Source: an uncultured Prevotellaceae bacterium (lineage in GTDB: Bacteria > Bacteroidota > Bacteroidia > Bacteroidales > Bacteroidaceae). From it: a stretch of DNA of 64,000 nt. Both the position numbers and the translations under genes were made by a program. Shown piece by piece: positions 35,594-43,329 of this stretch. Position 1 is the first letter of the stretch. Each line of letters starts with the position of its first letter. The stretch spans positions 17,677 to 81,676 of the forward strand of contig ONQT01000002.1 in the NCBI GenBank assembly GCA_900320045.1, written 5' to 3'. Under the pieces are notes generated by a model that saw nothing but the letters and a program-made list of their open reading frames with translations, was not told the DNA's origin and made no database searches.

Positions 35594-35611
35594 ACTTTTC
35601 TATTACCTTTG
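35581..35611 (+). promoter_or_regulatory. promoter of glmS
   Basis: TTTG 35581-35584, 19-base gap, TACCTTTG 35604-35611. The -33 box is within the upstream hairpin. Confidence 0.8.
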
Positions 35612-35645
35612 CAGCGAGAAACGAAACAGACTAAATAAAAACAGT

Positions 35646-37490
35646 ATGTGTGGTATAGTTGGATATATAGGAAAGAAAGAAGCTTATCCTATTCTGATTA
35701 AAGGACTCCGTCGTTTGGAGTATCGTGGTTACGACTCGGCTGGTGTGGCACTCATTAACAACAGCGGTGCCCTCAATGTTTACAAGACCAAGGGCAAGGT
35801 TGACAACCTGACAGAGTATTGCAGCGACAAGGACGTCAGCGGCTGCATCGGCATTGCCCATACCCGTTGGGCAACACATGGCGAGCCGTCCAGTCGCAAT
35901 GCCCATCCGCATTATTCCGAGTCGCACAACCTGGCCATCATCCACAATGGCATCATTGAGAATTATGCCGACATCAAGGTCAAGTTGCAGGCAAAGGGTA
36001 TCACGTTCCAAAGCGACACCGACACCGAAGTGTTGGTGCAGTTGGTGGAATATATCATGGTGAAGAAGAACCTGTCCTTGCTGGAGGCGGTTCAGGTGGC
36101 TTTGTTCCAGGTAATCGGTGCCTATGCCATTGCCATTATCGACAAGCGCGACCCGCAGCAGATTATCGCTGCCCGCAAGCAGAGCCCGTTGGTGGTAGGC
36201 ATTGGCGACGATGAGTTCTTCCTGGGCAGTGACGCCAGTCCGATTATAGAATATACTGACAAAGTCGTCTATCTGGAGGATGGCAATATTGCTGTTATCC
36301 GTCTGGGCGAAGAACCCAAAGTTGTCAGTATTCTTGGTGTCGAGCAGGAGTTGGCCGTCAAGACGGTTGACATTGACTTGGGTCAGATAGAGAAGGGTGG
36401 TTATCCGCACTTCATGCTGAAGGAAATCTTCGAGCAGCCCGAGTGTCTGACCAACTGCATGCGAGGCCGCATCAATGTCGAGGGCGACCATGTGACGCTT
36501 TCCGCACTCATCGACTACCGCCGCCAGTTGCTTGATGCTAAGCGCATCGTCATCGTGGCCTGCGGAACCTCGTGGCATGCAGGTCTGATAGGCAAGCAGC
36601 TTATCGAGTCCTTGTGCCGCGTACCCGTCGAGGTGGAGTATGCCTCCGAGTTCCGCTACCGCAATCCCGTGGTGGGCAAGGACGATGTGGTGATAGCCAT
36701 CTCGCAGAGCGGTGAGACGGCCGACACCTTGGCTGCCATTCAGTTGGCCAAGGAGAAAGGAGCCTTCATCTATGGTATCTGTAACGCTATCGGTTCGTCC
36801 ATACCTCGTGCAACCGATACCGGAACGTACATCCATGTAGGTCCCGAGATTGGTGTGGCATCGACGAAAGCCTTTACCGGTCAGGTGACAGTCCTTGCCA
36901 TGTTTGCCTTGGCACTGGGCGAAGCCAAGGGCACTATCGACCGTCAGGATTATCTGCAGGTTGTTCGCGGACTGAGTCAGATTCCTCAGGTGATCCGCGA
37001 GGTGCTGAAGACCAACGACAAGGTGGCCGACCTGGCCCGAACCTTCACCTATGCCCACAACTTCCTCTATCTGGGTCGAGGATTCTCGTATCCCGTAGCC
37101 CTGGAAGGAGCGCTGAAACTCAAGGAAATCAGCTATATACACGCTGAGGGCTATCCCGCTGCCGAGATGAAGCACGGACCTATCGCGCTCATCGACTCCG
37201 ATATGCCCGTGGTGGTCATTGCCACGCATAACGCCATGTATGAGAAGGTGCTCTCGAATATTCAGGAAATCAAGGCCCGACAGGGTAGGGTGATAGCCTT
37301 GGTGAGTAAGGGCGACGACACCATTTCGCGCATTGCCGACGAGGTTATCGAACTTCCCGACGTGCTGGAATGCCTTGAGCCGTTGGTCGCCACCATCCCG
37401 CTTCAGTTGTTGGCTTACCATGTAGCCGTGTGCAAAGGAAAAGACGTCGACCAGCCCCGTAATTTGGCAAAGTCGGTCACCGTGGAATAA
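35646..37490 (+). CDS. glmS: glutamine-fructose-6-phosphate aminotransferase
   Basis: Makes glucosamine-6-phosphate for peptidoglycan and lipopolysaccharide. The 614 residues have the N-terminal glutaminase with catalytic Cys2 (MCGIVGYIG), HTRWATHG and two SIS sugar-isomerase domains (CGTSWHAGL; SQSGETADT), ending in the characteristic AKSVTVE. No glmS ribozyme was recognised in the short leader. Confidence 0.97.
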   Translation: MCGIVGYIGKKEAYPILIKGLRRLEYRGYDSAGVALINNSGALNVYKTKGKVDNLTEYCSDKDVSGCIGIAHTRWATHGEPSSRNAHPHYSESHNLAIIHNGIIENYADIKVKLQAKGITFQSDTDTEVLVQLVEYIMVKKNLSLLEAVQVALFQVIGAYAIAIIDKRDPQQIIAARKQSPLVVGIGDDEFFLGSDASPIIEYTDKVVYLEDGNIAVIRLGEEPKVVSILGVEQELAVKTVDIDLGQIEKGGYPHFMLKEIFEQPECLTNCMRGRINVEGDHVTLSALIDYRRQLLDAKRIVIVACGTSWHAGLIGKQLIESLCRVPVEVEYASEFRYRNPVVGKDDVVIAISQSGETADTLAAIQLAKEKGAFIYGICNAIGSSIPRATDTGTYIHVGPEIGVASTKAFTGQVTVLAMFALALGEAKGTIDRQDYLQVVRGLSQIPQVIREVLKTNDKVADLARTFTYAHNFLYLGRGFSYPVALEGALKLKEISYIHAEGYPAAEMKHGPIALIDSDMPVVVIATHNAMYEKVLSNIQEIKARQGRVIALVSKGDDTISRIADEVIELPDVLECLEPLVATIPLQLLAYHVAVCKGKDVDQPRNLAKSVTVE

Positions 37491-37498
37491 AAAGTTGA

Positions 37499-37529
37499 GC
37501 AAATATTTGGCGAAATGCCAAATATTTGC
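37499..37529 (+). terminator. 13-bp palindrome after glmS overlapping the next promoter
   Basis: Perfect arms GCAAATATTTGGC / GCCAAATATTTGC with a 5-base loop, no T-run. The TTTG at 37506-37509 in the left arm is the -33 box of the downstream gene. It could be a terminator, an operator, or both. Confidence 0.6.
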
Positions 37530-37537
37530 TACTTTTG
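37506..37537 (+). promoter_or_regulatory. promoter of the receiver-kinase gene
   Basis: TTTG 37506-37509, 20-base gap, TACTTTTG 37530-37537. Confidence 0.78.
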
Positions 37538-37567
37538 CACGTCAGAACTAAAGAACCTATGTAATAC

Positions 37568-38719
37568 ATGGAGTTGAACGAAACCTTTGAGTCGCAAATC
37601 AACCGTAGCGATTTTAAAATACTGATCGTCGACGATGTCGTCAGTAACGTGTTGTTACTGAAGATATTGCTTACTAATGAGAAGTTTCAGGTGTGCACCG
37701 CTGCCAATGGAAATCAATGCATTGAGCAGACCAAGAAAGAGAAGCCCGATCTGATACTTTTGGATGTCATGATGCCCGATATCAGCGGCTTCGACACCGC
37801 TGTCATTCTGAAGAAAGACCCCGAGACGTGCGACGTTCCCATTATTTTCCTTACAGCACTCAACAATCCCAGCGACCTGGTGAAAGGTTTCCAGGTTGGT
37901 GCCAACGACTTCCTCACCAAGCCCTTCAATAAGGAAGAGCTGGTGATGCGTGTGATGCACCAGATAGAGCTGGTGGCAGCCAAGCGCGTCATCGTTCGTC
38001 AGAACGAGGAGCTGAAGCGCACCATCCAGAACCGAGACAAGATGTACTCCGTCATTGCCCACGACCTGCGTTCGCCTATGGCTTCCATTCGCATGGTGCT
38101 CAATCTGGCCGTAAATGTCTGCTCGCCCGATGTTGTCGGCGAGGAAATCTTCGGACTGCTGGACAAGGCCAATCGTGAGTCGGAGGAAACCCACGACCTG
38201 CTGGACAATCTGCTGAAGTGGACCAAGAGTCAGACGGGACGTCTGAGTGTGGTTTATCAGGACCTTGAGCTCGACGATATTGTGCCTGGCGTGGTTGACA
38301 TCTTCCGTATGATTGCCGAGATGAAGAAGATCAACCTGCAATACATCCCCTCCGAAGAGAAACTGACGGTGCATGCCGACAACGATATGATTAAGACCAT
38401 CATCCGCAACCTGCTGTCCAATGCCATCAAGTTTACTCCCGAAGGCAAGGGTATCGAGGTGTTCTATAAGCGCGATGGCGACTTTGCTCGCATCTCTGTC
38501 CGAGACCACGGCGTCGGTATTGCCGCAGACCGTGTGGACAGCATCTTCCATAAGGGAGAGACAACCTATGGTACTGGCGGTGAGGAAGGCTCCGGACTGG
38601 GTCTGCAGCTCTGTCAGGACTTTGCCCGCAAGAATGGCGGCGATGCTTATGTCGAGTCCGTCGAAGGCGAAGGCTCCACGTTTAGTTTTACCATTCCACT
38701 CATAAAAAAAGAGGCCTGA
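37568..38719 (+). CDS. receiver domain-histidine kinase hybrid
   Basis: A soluble 383-residue signalling protein. Residues 15-135 are a receiver domain with DD at 22-23, phosphoacceptor Asp66 (LLDVMMPD) and Lys118. A coiled coil leads to HisKA with His165 (VIAHDLRSPM) and a HATPase domain (N-box NLLSNAIKFTP, GVGIA, GSGLGLQLC). The receiver is at the N-terminus, so its phosphorylation state may gate the kinase. No DNA-binding domain. A terminator follows directly. Confidence 0.9.
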   Translation: MELNETFESQINRSDFKILIVDDVVSNVLLLKILLTNEKFQVCTAANGNQCIEQTKKEKPDLILLDVMMPDISGFDTAVILKKDPETCDVPIIFLTALNNPSDLVKGFQVGANDFLTKPFNKEELVMRVMHQIELVAAKRVIVRQNEELKRTIQNRDKMYSVIAHDLRSPMASIRMVLNLAVNVCSPDVVGEEIFGLLDKANRESEETHDLLDNLLKWTKSQTGRLSVVYQDLELDDIVPGVVDIFRMIAEMKKINLQYIPSEEKLTVHADNDMIKTIIRNLLSNAIKFTPEGKGIEVFYKRDGDFARISVRDHGVGIAADRVDSIFHKGETTYGTGGEEGSGLGLQLCQDFARKNGGDAYVESVEGEGSTFSFTIPLIKKEA

Positions 38720-38736
38720 GCCTCTTTTTTTTTTTG
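38704..38736 (+). terminator. terminator after the receiver-kinase gene
   Basis: Stem AAAAAAAGAGGC / GCCTCTTTTTTT followed by a long T-run; also A-rich upstream, so it can work in both directions and serve the convergent SPFH gene. Confidence 0.85.
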
Positions 38737-38747
38737 TGAGTCGCCGT

Positions 38748-38791
38748 TTCGAAATATCGAAATGTCGATATATCGAAATATCGTCATGTCG
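38748..38791. repeat. CGAAATATC-type short tandem repeat
   Basis: Imperfect 9-base units CGAAATATC, CGATATATC, CGTCATGTC between convergent genes; same class as the tracts at 7158-7213 and 52653-52705. Confidence 0.65.
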
Positions 38792-38799
38792 ACTTCTTT

Positions 38800-39753
38800 T
38801 TACTCCGACTTGAACAAGTCCTTGATGCCGCCGATGGATCCCATGAGGTTTGTGGCCTCGTAAGGCAAGTAGACAGTTTTGGTCTTGTCGCCTGCTGCCA
38901 GCTCCTGCAACATCTGGATGTACTTCTGGGCCAGCAGATAGTTGGCGGGATTCGTCGACTTGCCTACAGCCTCGGAAATCAGTTCGATGGCCTTGGCTTC
39001 GGCCTCGGCTTTGCGGATGCGGGCCTGAGCCTCACCTTCCGCATGCAGGATGGCCTGCTGCTTCTGGGCATCGGCGCGGTTGATGATGGCCGTCTTCTCA
39101 CCCTCGGAAGCCAGAATCTCGGCAGCCTTCTCACCTTCTGACGTCAGAATCTGCGCACGCTTGTTACGCTCGGCCTGCATCTGCTTCTCCATGGCGTTCA
39201 GCACTGTTGCAGGAGGAACGATGTCTTGCAGTTCAACGCGGTTCACCTTCACACCCCACTTGTCGGTGGCGTCGTCCAGCACGGCGCGCAGCTTGGTATT
39301 GATGGTGTCGCGCGAGGTAAGGGTTTCATCCAGTTCCAGCTCGCCGATGATGTTACGCAGCGTGGTTTGCGTCAGCTTCTCGATAGCGTTAGGCAGGTTG
39401 GAGATTTCGTAAACAGCCTTGAAGGGGTCTACAATCTGGAAGTAGAGCAGGGCGTTGATTTCCATCTGGATGTTATCCTTGGTAATTACGTTCTGCGAGG
39501 GGAAGTCATACACCTGTTCACGCAGGTCGATGGCGTTGGAGTAGGCGTAGCGGCCACGGGTCAGCACCACGATTTCCTTGGCACGGTCAATGAAGGGAAT
39601 GATGATGTTGATACCCGGATTCAGGGTGGCATAGTAGCGTCCCAGTCGCTCAATGATGCGGGTTTCCGACTGTGGGATGATCACAAGAGCCATCTTGGCG
39701 AAGACAAACACCAGAATGACGATGGCCATTAGTACATAAGTCATGATGTCCAT
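38800..39753 (-). CDS. SPFH/band-7 (stomatin or QmcA-like) membrane protein
   Basis: A 317-residue protein with one N-terminal helix (about 4-22), the SPFH domain (about 25-185; ETRIIERLGRYYATLNPGINIIIPFIDR) and a long coiled coil rich in A, E, R, and Q (about 190-260). Such proteins organise membrane microdomains and work with NfeD partners. An NfeD-like gene is two genes upstream on the same strand, which supports that pairing. Confidence 0.88.
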   Translation of the reverse strand: MDIMTYVLMAIVILVFVFAKMALVIIPQSETRIIERLGRYYATLNPGINIIIPFIDRAKEIVVLTRGRYAYSNAIDLREQVYDFPSQNVITKDNIQMEINALLYFQIVDPFKAVYEISNLPNAIEKLTQTTLRNIIGELELDETLTSRDTINTKLRAVLDDATDKWGVKVNRVELQDIVPPATVLNAMEKQMQAERNKRAQILTSEGEKAAEILASEGEKTAIINRADAQKQQAILHAEGEAQARIRKAEAEAKAIELISEAVGKSTNPANYLLAQKYIQMLQELAAGDKTKTVYLPYEATNLMGSIGGIKDLFKSE

Positions 39754-39767
39754 AGTTTTATTTGTTA

Positions 39768-40391
39768 TTAGAACGGGTTGATGTCGTTATACTGCTCTTT
39801 CAGGTCCTCATAGAAGTGAGCGTGGGCAGAATAGTTGTAAGGTACGAGGAAAAGGAATCCGATGCCGAGTGTGAGGCAGGAGAGAATGAACCAGCCAATC
39901 ATGCTCAGGTCGAGGAGGAAGAGCTGCATCTTGTGGCCCTGCATCATCTTCATGCTCTGGCAGATAGCCTCTTCGCCGCTCATCTCGGGATGGTCCTTCA
40001 GGATAAATTCCGTCATGGCGTATGAGTAGTCCTTGACAAAGCCGGGAATGATGAGCAGCAGCATCCACAGCAGGACATAGATGCCTTTCAGCAGCTCGGC
40101 CAGCGTGATGCGCACATACTGGCTGAATCCGTCGAACAGGCGTTTGTAGTCGGTGTTCTCTTCACGAGCCATTCGCAGGAAGAATACTCTGTACCCCCAG
40201 GCCAGCGGCAGTAGCATGATGGTGATGACTCCTTGCCAGACCATGCCAGGAACGGGGTCAACAAGAAAAGATGGTGATGAACCGACGATTTCCAGAATGA
40301 GGAATGCAATGAGCGAAGCCACGACGGCTTTGGTCCAATTGCCCTCCAGAGAGCGGAGAGCCATGTCTTTGTACTCAGAATTTCTTTTCAT
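39768..40391 (-). CDS. DUF975 polytopic membrane protein
   Basis: A 207-residue membrane protein with about five hydrophobic segments and the DUF975 pattern (N-terminal LEGNWTKAVVASLI, central FLRMAREENTDYKRLFDGF, then IIPGFVKDYSYAMTEFIL). Function unknown. Located 14 bases upstream of the SPFH gene, in the middle of an NfeD / DUF975 / SPFH unit. Confidence 0.78.
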   Translation of the reverse strand: MKRNSEYKDMALRSLEGNWTKAVVASLIAFLILEIVGSSPSFLVDPVPGMVWQGVITIMLLPLAWGYRVFFLRMAREENTDYKRLFDGFSQYVRITLAELLKGIYVLLWMLLLIIPGFVKDYSYAMTEFILKDHPEMSGEEAICQSMKMMQGHKMQLFLLDLSMIGWFILSCLTLGIGFLFLVPYNYSAHAHFYEDLKEQYNDINPF

Positions 40392-40420
40392 AATGCTTTG
40401 GTATTTTAATGAACGAATGC

Positions 40421-40870
40421 TTACAATGTCTCTACGGTGACGATGGTGCTTTCGCGGCCTACCACGCGCACGCTGGTACCTTTATCTATAGCGGTCTTGG
40501 TGCTGCTGACTGCGCGCCATTGGTCACCGTCTATCTGCACGTAGCCCGTGCCGTCAGCAGGGATTTCCTCTGTCACGCGTCCTGTTCTGCCCAGCAGGGC
40601 ATCGGCGTTACTGGGTTTGTTGGGCTCGTTCTTGTGCAGATAGCGCAACGCCACAGGTCGTACGGTGAAGATGGCTATCAGCGAGAACAGCGCAAAGAGG
40701 GCTATCTGCCAATAGATGCTGAGACCCAATACAGCTGCCACGATGGCAAACAATGCTCCAATGGAGAAGCAGATGATAAAGAAGTCGCCCGACGACAGCT
40801 CCAAAATCAGACAAACGATGGCCACAACGGCCCATACCTGCCACATGTGTGCTAAAAGATATTCAATCAT
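40421..40870 (-). CDS. NfeD-like membrane protein
   Basis: Starting at 40870 (MIEYLLAHMW) the protein has 149 residues: three to four membrane helices (about 10-75) followed by a small OB-fold (about 85-147, LLGRTGRVTEEIPADGTGYVQIDGDQWRAVS). This is the short NfeD form that binds SPFH proteins. The longer frame beginning at 40993 is unlikely because its extra N-terminus is basic, low-complexity and overlaps the previous gene. Confidence 0.83.
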   Translation of the reverse strand: MIEYLLAHMWQVWAVVAIVCLILELSSGDFFIICFSIGALFAIVAAVLGLSIYWQIALFALFSLIAIFTVRPVALRYLHKNEPNKPSNADALLGRTGRVTEEIPADGTGYVQIDGDQWRAVSSTKTAIDKGTSVRVVGRESTIVTVETL

Positions 40871-40904
40871 AATGCTATTGTTGTTAGAGTTTATTGCCTT
40901 ATTA

Positions 40905-41414
40905 TTATATAGAGAGAATGAAGTCGTCCCAGTCTTTCGTCGACCCTTTCTTGCCAAACACCTTGCGGTAGAGGCGGCTACGCGTCGAGGCAACGCTCTC
41001 CTTGGAGTGGGCGGTCAGCGTGGCGATGTCTTTCGGCTGTATTCGCACTTTTGTCAGCAGACTGACGCGATAGTCCTGGTCGCTCATGTTGTAGAGACTG
41101 TACAGTTTGTTGCTGAATCCCGGATAGACAGCATCTACGGCTTCGGTCAGTTCTGCCCAGTCCGTTTGACTCATGCTTCTTCCGCTGTTCAGGTATTCTT
41201 TAATCCGCAGGTATACTGCGGTGGCGAATAATGTGCTGACATCTTGGCGGCGGGTCTCTATGACCGCCATCTTCTGCATGGCATGGATGTTGTCCAGTCG
41301 GCTCTGCAGCAGTTGCATTTTGCGACGATTGCTCTGCAACACCAAAATAAATAAGGTGATGTAGAACACTGTGCAAATGATGAGCAGAAACAGCTCGCGG
41401 TCAGTCAGTACCAT
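40905..41414 (-). CDS. membrane-anchored protein with putative C-terminal HTH
   Basis: From 41414 it has 169 residues: an N-terminal membrane helix (about 8-27), a coiled coil or helical linker (30-60), and a C-terminal region (about 110-160) reading YRVSLLTKVRIQPKDIATLTAHSKESVASTRSRLYRKVFG. The last part looks like the LuxR/sigma-type helix-turn-helix seen at the end of large Bacteroidota TPR-TM regulators. Here the sensory TPR part is missing. Possibly a membrane-tethered regulator; no targets are known. Confidence 0.6.
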   Translation of the reverse strand: MVLTDRELFLLIICTVFYITLFILVLQSNRRKMQLLQSRLDNIHAMQKMAVIETRRQDVSTLFATAVYLRIKEYLNSGRSMSQTDWAELTEAVDAVYPGFSNKLYSLYNMSDQDYRVSLLTKVRIQPKDIATLTAHSKESVASTRSRLYRKVFGKKGSTKDWDDFILSI

Positions 41415-41478
41415 AGATATTCGTTTTTTACGTTTTACAATCGATGACGACTTTTCGCCATGATTTTTTTTCTTGATG

Positions 41479-41486
41479 CAAAGGTA
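41479..41486 (-). promoter_or_regulatory. -7 element of the membrane-anchored HTH gene
   Basis: TACCTTTG on the minus strand, 64 bases before the ATG at 41414. The -33 box is not clear. Confidence 0.5.
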
Positions 41487-41605
41487 GTAAATATTTGTCT
41501 TACTTCCAAGAAAAACGGTTTGCAAAAATGTGCACATCCTGTTTTGCGCACTTTTGCGAAAGAAATAAAGACGGGCTTTTCCTTGCTTATTTCAGAAATA
41601 AAGTG

Positions 41606-41613
41606 TATCTTTG
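41606..41613 (+). promoter_or_regulatory. -7 element and ribosome-binding site of the transposase-like gene
   Basis: TATCTTTG, followed by AAAGGAG at 41620-41626 and the ATG at 41637. Confidence 0.6.
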
Positions 41614-41636
41614 TACCATAAAAGGAGTTTACACAC

Positions 41637-42722
41637 ATGTCGAGGAGCAAGGAAGAAGCTAAAGCTGCAGGTGTAGCTATCAGTGAGACAAAGCACAACA
41701 TGAAACGTCGGAAACCGTGGCACGATTATCGCCGCAAGGGAACCTATATGCTGACGTTAGTGGTCGAAGGACGGCGGCCTGTGCTGGGAAGGCTGGTGAT
41801 GCCTGCCGGAGAACCGGCAGGAGTAGTGGACTCTGTGCCCGCTGCTGGCATTGCTTCCACTATTCCAGCAGTTTCTGCCGCGGGGGCGTTTGTCGAGCTG
41901 ACTCTCCTCGGAAGAGCCATTCATGACGAGGAGATAAAGAAAATCTCCGCCATCTTCGAGATGGTTGAGGTTTGGAAACTCTGCATCATGCCTGATCACA
42001 TCCACATGATAGTAAGAGTAAAGGAAGAGCTGCCAGCGGGAAAACACCTCGGAGATGTCGTGAGGGGTTTCAAGGTAGGTTGTACGCAAGCATGGAGGCG
42101 CTTAACCTCCACTCCTGCAGCTTTAGCCACCACTCCTGCAGCTTCTGCTGCAGGAATCTCTTCTCTTTTCGAACGCGGCTACAATGACCTCATCCTTCTT
42201 GAAGATGGTCAGCTCGACAACTGGAAGCACTACCTCGATGACAATCCGCGTCGTTTAGCCATCAAACGACAGCGGCCAGATTTGTTCACAACACTAAACT
42301 ATGCTGACATAGCAGAATGGCATTGCCAGTTGGTTGGTAATATCTTCTTACTTGACATTCCACAGAGCGTTGCTGTCATCGTACACGGGGGCTATACGGA
42401 TGAGGAATATGCTGACTATCGCGAAAGATGGCTGTCGTGCGGAGAGGCTGGCGGGGTATTGGTAAGCGCTGCTATTGCCCCTCGCGAGAAGGAGGTGATG
42501 CGTGAAGCTATGAATCGTGGCTACCGCATTATTCTTGTAAGAGAGAACGGCTTTCCGTCCTTGTACAAACCTTCGGGCGAATCCTTCGACGCATGTTCGG
42601 AGGGTCGCCTGTTACAGGTTAGTTCCTGGGATTATCACATGGAACGCCGCACAATCTCTCGCGAACAGTGTTTAGAGTTGAACAGGCTGGTGGAAGAAAT
42701 AGTTAAGCGTACTGCACATTAA
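41637..42722 (+). CDS. REP-associated HUH transposase fused to a DprA/LOG-like domain
   Basis: A 361-residue fusion. Residues about 25-225 are a Y1/IS200-like REP-associated transposase: the HUH motif is MPDHIHMIV, the Tyr helix HYLDDNPRRLAIKR. Residues about 230-355 resemble a DprA/LOG Rossmann-like domain (VAVIVHGGYT; GGVLVSAAIAPREKEVMREA; ENGFPSLYKPSGE). Two Ala-rich insertions, encoded by palindromic DNA at 41802-41821 and 42109-42154, interrupt the transposase part. No transposon ends were found, so it is a domesticated-type gene. The same fusion occurs in other Bacteroidota to my knowledge, function unknown. Confidence 0.75.
   Translation: MSRSKEEAKAAGVAISETKHNMKRRKPWHDYRRKGTYMLTLVVEGRRPVLGRLVMPAGEPAGVVDSVPAAGIASTIPAVSAAGAFVELTLLGRAIHDEEIKKISAIFEMVEVWKLCIMPDHIHMIVRVKEELPAGKHLGDVVRGFKVGCTQAWRRLTSTPAALATTPAASAAGISSLFERGYNDLILLEDGQLDNWKHYLDDNPRRLAIKRQRPDLFTTLNYADIAEWHCQLVGNIFLLDIPQSVAVIVHGGYTDEEYADYRERWLSCGEAGGVLVSAAIAPREKEVMREAMNRGYRIILVRENGFPSLYKPSGESFDACSEGRLLQVSSWDYHMERRTISREQCLELNRLVEEIVKRTAH
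41802..41821. repeat. 8-bp palindrome inside the transposase gene
   Basis: Perfect arms CCTGCCGG / CCGGCAGG with an AGAA loop, encoding part of an Ala/Pro-rich insertion. Confidence 0.85.
42109..42154. repeat. direct repeat and palindrome inside the transposase gene
   Basis: CCACTCCTGCAGCTT occurs twice, 21 bases apart (42109-42123 and 42130-42144), and CCTGCAG / CTGCAGG form a 7-bp palindrome (42135-42141, 42148-42154). Confidence 0.85.
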
Positions 42723-42815
42723 AAGCAAATGTACACAAAAATAGAATTGGCAGTGATAAGAAAGGAAAAAAGTGAGAAAAAAGCGGTAAATGGCGGTAAT
42801 GTGAGAAATATTTCG

Positions 42816-42823
42816 TAACTTTG
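42816..42823 (+). promoter_or_regulatory. -7 element of the DUF6078-like gene, giving a leaderless message
   Basis: TAACTTTG ends 5 bases before the ATG at 42829, so transcription should begin at or next to the start codon. The -33 box is not consensus. Confidence 0.55.
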
Positions 42824-42828
42824 CAGCT

Positions 42829-43278
42829 ATGGAAGAAAAGAGACAAGAGCATGTGATTGACTTCGCGGAGGTGTCGCCAGGATGGCAGCTGTGTTTCTGC
42901 GAAGGTTGTCCCCGACATGAGGAATGCCTGCGCTATGTGGCAGGCCAGCAGATTCCCGACAAGTTGCATTGGGGACCTGCTGTTTATCCCACTTCGTGGA
43001 AGAGTGGGAAGTGCGAATTTTTCAGAGAGGCTCGCATCCTGCGGCTGGCCTGGGGCTTTGACCTGCTGTATCGTGAGGTGAAGCAGAAGGACTATACGAT
43101 GCTGCGCGACAAGGTCAAGGGTTATCTGGGCGGACACGGCACTTATTACCGCTACAATCGCGGGGAAAAGCTGTTGACGCCAGAGCAGCAGGAGTGGATT
43201 ATCAACCTCTTCCATCGCTACGGCTATACGGAGGGAATCGAGTTCGTGCATTATCGTGACGCTTATGACTTTGGTTGA
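42829..43278 (+). CDS. DUF6078-like protein with Cys cluster
   Basis: A 149-residue protein with an N-terminal cluster CFCEGCPRHEEC and a further Cys in GKCEFFRE (a probable metal-binding site), then RLAWGFDLLYREV and a C-terminal YRYNRGEKLLTPEQQEWI...FHRYGYTEG segment typical of this Bacteroidales family. Function unknown. The only in-frame start before the conserved region is the ATG at 42829. Confidence 0.65.
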   Translation: MEEKRQEHVIDFAEVSPGWQLCFCEGCPRHEECLRYVAGQQIPDKLHWGPAVYPTSWKSGKCEFFREARILRLAWGFDLLYREVKQKDYTMLRDKVKGYLGGHGTYYRYNRGEKLLTPEQQEWIINLFHRYGYTEGIEFVHYRDAYDFG

Positions 43279-43329
43279 CGGGCTTTAAAGACCGAGTACC
43301 AGAATTGTGCCAGTGCTTGGTACTGGTCG

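Noticed and set aside
35612-35645. glmS ribozyme or riboswitch
   Set aside because: The leader between the -7 box and the ATG is about 30 bases, too short for the known glmS ribozyme.
35631-37502. A 623-codon open frame on the minus strand opposite glmS
   Set aside because: It mirrors glmS exactly, has no recognisable domain and no promoter; long antisense frames arise from codon bias.
41637-42722. Complete insertion sequence
   Set aside because: No terminal hairpins or flanking duplications were seen at either side of the transposase-like gene.
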